The notes under the pieces were generated by a model. It worked only from the letters and a program-made list of their open reading frames with translations, ran no database searches and had not been told where the DNA came from. The translations under genes and the position numbers were made by a program. Positions 61,087 through 64,000 of a stretch of 64,000 bases of DNA are shown here, piece after piece. Each line of letters starts with the position of its first letter. The first letter of the stretch is position 1. Source of the stretch: Aquabacterium soli (GTDB lineage Bacteria; Pseudomonadota; Gammaproteobacteria; Burkholderiales; Burkholderiaceae_C); assembly GCF_003933735.1 (NCBI RefSeq), contig NZ_RSED01000003.1:62001-126000 (forward strand), read 5' to 3'.

Positions 61087-63287
61087 CGTGACGGGCTGAA
61101 ACGCTCGCCGATGCGGTGGCGCAGCCAACGCCACAGCTGGGCCACAGGTGGCGACCAGCCCTGGTCGAAGCGCACCCAGACGCGCGCACCCAACGGTGGG
61201 TCCTGTGAGGAGGCCTTCACCGATTGCACATCGACCAGCACCACAGGACGCAAGGCCTTCAGGTGGGAGGTGTCAGCCGGGTCCGTGGTGATGTCTCCGC
61301 CCATCTCTCGGCTCAGCGCCGGGCTGGGCAGTTGCAGTCCGGCACCGCCACCATCGCGCAGCAGCACAGCAGTCTGCGGTGCCTGACTCAGATCGGCACT
61401 TTGCACGGCGATGCGTTGCAGCGGCTGTGCCAAGTCCTGCATGTCCTGCTCCGGCACGGCCAGCCGATAGACGGTGCGTTCGCCAGGCGGCATGACATGG
61501 CCCAGCAGATCGCCGCGCTTGAGGTAGCGCCCGCCCAGGTCCTGCGCCTGCGGCAATACCACGCGCCCGGCGCGTTGGGCCCGCACCTCCAGGTGAGCCT
61601 GTTGCTCGTCCAGGTGGGCCAGCCGCTCGCCCAGGCGCTCTACCTCATCGCCGGCCTGGCCGGCCTTGGCATTGTCCAGGCCCATGTGCCCGAACTGATT
61701 CTGCTCGGCCTGGGCCAGGCGCGCCTGGGCCTGTTCGCGTTCGGCGCGCAGGCGCGGGTTGTCGAGCGTGATGATCAGGTCGCCTTGGCGTACTTCGGAG
61801 CCATCGGTGCGATGCACGGTTTGCACAAAACCGTCTACCTCGGGACGCACCAGCGCCTGGTCCGGAGCCCACACCACGCCTTGCGCCACGCGTGCATCCG
61901 GCCAGGGCAGCAGCAAGGCCAGCAAAGGCAGGGCAAGCAATGCCGCTGCCCGGTACCTGGGCGTGGCAGCTTGGCCGCTGCCTGCAAACAGCACACTGTG
62001 CCAAGCCAGGCGCATGCCTCGCAAGGCGGGTGCCATCAGAAACTGCCAGGCGGCCAGCAGGCCCACCAGGGCGCCCAGTGGTGCCGAGACGCTGCCGATC
62101 CACCAGGTCAGGCCTGTCCACAATGCCAGTTGGAAGATCCACGCCAACGGTGCATAAGCGATCAGCCACGGGGGCTCGCCAGGCGTTTCCGTCAGATCAT
62201 CGGATACGGAGCCAGGTTGTGCTGCCAGCCACCGGCGCAGACGCTGGCCCCACCATTGGCGGCTGCGCAAGGCCAGGTTGGGCAACCCCAGCGCATCGGT
62301 CATGACGTGGTAGCCGTCCAGCCGCTGCAATGGGTTGGCGTTGAACAGCAGGGTGGACACGCCTGCGGTGAACCACACCACGAAGCCCAGATCCTGCAGC
62401 AGCCCCGGTGGGCTCAGGCGCCAGGCCCACAGGCCCAGTGCGGCCAAGGCCAGTTCGGCCAGGATGCCGGCGGCACTGACCAGTGCGCGTTGGCGTGCCC
62501 TCGTGAAACAATGCGCGGCCGATGCATCCACGTAAGGGATCGGCATCAGCAGCATCAGCGTGATGCCGGCCTCGCGCACCTCGCCGCCCCAGCGCTGCAC
62601 CGCCAGGCCATGCGCCAGTTCGTGCCAGGCCTTGATGAGGGGGTACACCAGTGCGGCCAGCAGCAGGTAGCGAGGCGTGGTGATCCAGGTGTGGGCGTGT
62701 GCCTTCAGCGCCGCGCCGTGCAGCACCAGGCCTGCCAGCAGGGCCATGAACAGCAGGCCCCACAGCACGGCGCCGGTGGGCGAGAACAGTGCCCGCCCCA
62801 AAGGGGCCCACGCGGTCAGCAAGCGATGCGGATCCCACAAGGGCAGGCGCCAGGCCAGCAGGCTGTTGGCACGCGGCGGGGTATCCGCCCGTGATGAGGG
62901 ACCGTCGATCTGCAGGGGTGTGAGCGCTGGACTTCTGTCGGCCGCCGGCGCATCGAAGGCCAGCAAGCCATGCTGCTGCAGTTGCGTGACCACGGCCACG
63001 ATGTCGTCCTGGCTGGGCGGATCATCACGCCGATGCTCAACGGCCTGGTGTTCGAGCAGCGTCCAGAGCTGTTGCAGTGTGCGGCGGCCATCCAGCCTGC
63101 CGGCCACCTCGTAGGCCGCCGCGTTGAGTCGGCAGGCCGTGCCACCACGTGCGCGCAGCACGTGCCAGCGTTCCCCTCGCAGCCACAGCCGGTTCACCGT
63201 GGCGTCGTCACTCAGGCGTGGGCGCCAGTCGGCCACCCGGTGCCACTGCGGGCTGGCCAGCGGGTTGAACGTGGCGGGCTGCACCAT
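61083..63287 (-). CDS. PqqD-like/M50 site-2-type protease/lipoyl-domain fusion
   Basis: A 734-residue membrane protein. Residues 20-112 look like a PqqD-type winged-helix domain (W-x-x-R-L-S, then C-R-L-N-A-A-A-Y-E-V and a helix rich in Leu and Gln). Several membrane segments follow, with the M50 zinc motif H-E-L-A-H (222-226) and the second motif N-P-x-x-x-x-D-G (318-325, third zinc ligand D324). After further membrane segments, a C-terminal HlyD-like part carries lipoyl halves and a coiled coil (about 520-600). Such fusions are named peptide zinc metalloproteases in databases. Its substrate is unknown. Its start overlaps the stop of the upstream HlyD-like gene (TGATG at 63285-63289, minus strand). 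Confidence 0.88.
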   Translation of the reverse strand: MVQPATFNPLASPQWHRVADWRPRLSDDATVNRLWLRGERWHVLRARGGTACRLNAAAYEVAGRLDGRRTLQQLWTLLEHQAVEHRRDDPPSQDDIVAVVTQLQQHGLLAFDAPAADRSPALTPLQIDGPSSRADTPPRANSLLAWRLPLWDPHRLLTAWAPLGRALFSPTGAVLWGLLFMALLAGLVLHGAALKAHAHTWITTPRYLLLAALVYPLIKAWHELAHGLAVQRWGGEVREAGITLMLLMPIPYVDASAAHCFTRARQRALVSAAGILAELALAALGLWAWRLSPPGLLQDLGFVVWFTAGVSTLLFNANPLQRLDGYHVMTDALGLPNLALRSRQWWGQRLRRWLAAQPGSVSDDLTETPGEPPWLIAYAPLAWIFQLALWTGLTWWIGSVSAPLGALVGLLAAWQFLMAPALRGMRLAWHSVLFAGSGQAATPRYRAAALLALPLLALLLPWPDARVAQGVVWAPDQALVRPEVDGFVQTVHRTDGSEVRQGDLIITLDNPRLRAEREQAQARLAQAEQNQFGHMGLDNAKAGQAGDEVERLGERLAHLDEQQAHLEVRAQRAGRVVLPQAQDLGGRYLKRGDLLGHVMPPGERTVYRLAVPEQDMQDLAQPLQRIAVQSADLSQAPQTAVLLRDGGGAGLQLPSPALSREMGGDITTDPADTSHLKALRPVVLVDVQSVKASSQDPPLGARVWVRFDQGWSPPVAQLWRWLRHRIGERFSPSR

Positions 63288-64000
63288 CACCAGGCCCACC
63301 ACAGAAACCGCAACCGATCCGCCAGGGGCCGCAACCAGGCCCACAGCAGCGGCCGCCAGCCCACGTGCACCTTGGCCTGTCCCATCAGGCCCGGCCGCAG
63401 ATCGTCGGGCAGTGCCCCCTCGAAATCGGCCTGGACCTCAAAGACATTGCGGCCTTCCCGCGCCACACCCAGCGGCGTGATGCGCATCACCTGAAGAGCC
63501 TGGGTGTCCCAGGGCAGGGCAGACAGGGCCATCTGCCCATGCTGGCCCACCTTCACGCGGGCAATGTCGGCCTCGTCGATGTCGATGATGACGCGAAAGC
63601 GCTGAGTGGCGGCGACTGTCATCAGCGCGTCGCCCTGCTTCACTGGCGCACCGATGGACTGGCTCAGGTCGCCCTGGATCAGCACGCCATCGAAGGGCGC
63701 CTTGAGCTGCGAGCGCTTGAGCTGTTCGTCGATCAGTGCCAACTGAGCTTGCGCCTCTTCGAGCCGAGACAGGCTCAGGGCGGCTTCTGCACGGTCAGCC
63801 CGGGTCATGGCGGCGGCGTAGGCGTTGTCCTGTTGGGCGATCTGGCTGGCCCAGCGGTCACGCTCCAGCTTGAGATCCTGCTCGGCCAGGTCGGCCAGCA
63901 CCTGGCCGGCCTTCACGCGGTCGCCGGGGTGCGCATGCGTGGCCTTGATGAATCCATCGGTGGGTGCCGACAGCACGCGCTGCTGCACGCCCTCAATGCG
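63287..64000 (-). CDS. HlyD-like periplasmic adaptor (5' part outside window)
   Basis: The 3' 237 codons of a membrane-fusion protein gene whose start lies beyond the window; the frame is open through base 64000. Visible are the lipoyl half S-A-P-T-D-G-F-I, a coiled-coil region (about 60-100), the second half L-K-A-P-F-D-G-V-L, a beta-barrel and a Trp/Leu-rich hydrophobic C-terminus (W-A-W-L-R-P-L-A). It shares the operon with a second adaptor and an adaptor domain in the M50 fusion, so three lipoyl-type modules serve this locus. A candidate GTG at 63988 is in-frame but lies inside conserved sequence, so it is probably not the start. Confidence 0.85.
   Translation of the reverse strand, partial: RIEGVQQRVLSAPTDGFIKATHAHPGDRVKAGQVLADLAEQDLKLERDRWASQIAQQDNAYAAAMTRADRAEAALSLSRLEEAQAQLALIDEQLKRSQLKAPFDGVLIQGDLSQSIGAPVKQGDALMTVAATQRFRVIIDIDEADIARVKVGQHGQMALSALPWDTQALQVMRITPLGVAREGRNVFEVQADFEGALPDDLRPGLMGQAKVHVGWRPLLWAWLRPLADRLRFLWWAW

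Noticed and set aside
63986-63988. GTG as the start of the last HlyD-like gene
   Set aside because: The frame continues to the window edge and the conserved lipoyl part begins directly after it, so the true start lies outside.

Overview
The window is a GC-rich, densely coded stretch of a betaproteobacterial chromosome. The order Burkholderiales is the best guess, on gene order: dnaX-ybaB-recR, smc-zipA-ligA-def, dapC-dapD-(PilU-like)-dapE-prmB, and a gamma-carbonic-anhydrase gene next to hslO. I cannot name the genus from sequence alone. I saw no rRNA, tRNA, insertion sequence or CRISPR array.

Layout. 1-5047: the 3' part of a very large secreted-type protein made of octapeptide repeats, ending in three calcium-loop motifs. 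5076-20832: housekeeping genes: hslO and a gamma-carbonic-anhydrase-like gene; yaaA and a 2-oxoglutarate oxygenase; a small exported Lys/Ala peptide; rhlE; dnaX-ybaB-recR; gloB with an MltD-type lipoprotein; a methyltransferase with rnhA; a GNAT enzyme, mobA and moaA; and an NlpC/P60 hydrolase. 20929-29086: a minus-strand run for lysine/diaminopimelate synthesis (dapC, dapD, dapE) with a PilU-like ATPase, prmB and an ABC-F ATPase. 29335-37397: queF, diverging from smc-zipA-ligA-def. 37621-45155: three paralogous PAS-GAF-GGDEF diguanylate cyclases, one with an intact MHYT sensor, one with a decayed MHYT-like membrane domain and one with a simpler membrane anchor. 45240-49453: a DUF2237 protein, a NfeD/stomatin pair, and a PLP-dependent basic amino-acid decarboxylase.

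49507-64000 is the most unusual part: a minus-strand operon running off the window. In transcription order it encodes a HlyD-like adaptor (partial), a PqqD-like/M50 protease/lipoyl fusion, a shortened SecA-like ATPase, a second HlyD-like adaptor, a LEPR-XLL/DUF4347/cadherin-like protein with a C-terminal membrane segment and polyproline tail, a hybrid histidine kinase with REC and HPt domains, and a REC-degenerate GGDEF-EAL regulator. Six of the seven genes are complete in the window. All junctions but one overlap by 1-4 bases, so the products are probably made in step. I infer a dedicated export, surface-display and signalling module that couples a large adhesin-like protein to c-di-GMP turnover. 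Each domain family is known, but I know of no described pathway that combines them. The octapeptide-repeat protein at the other end of the window is a plausible export substrate, but nothing in the sequence links the two.
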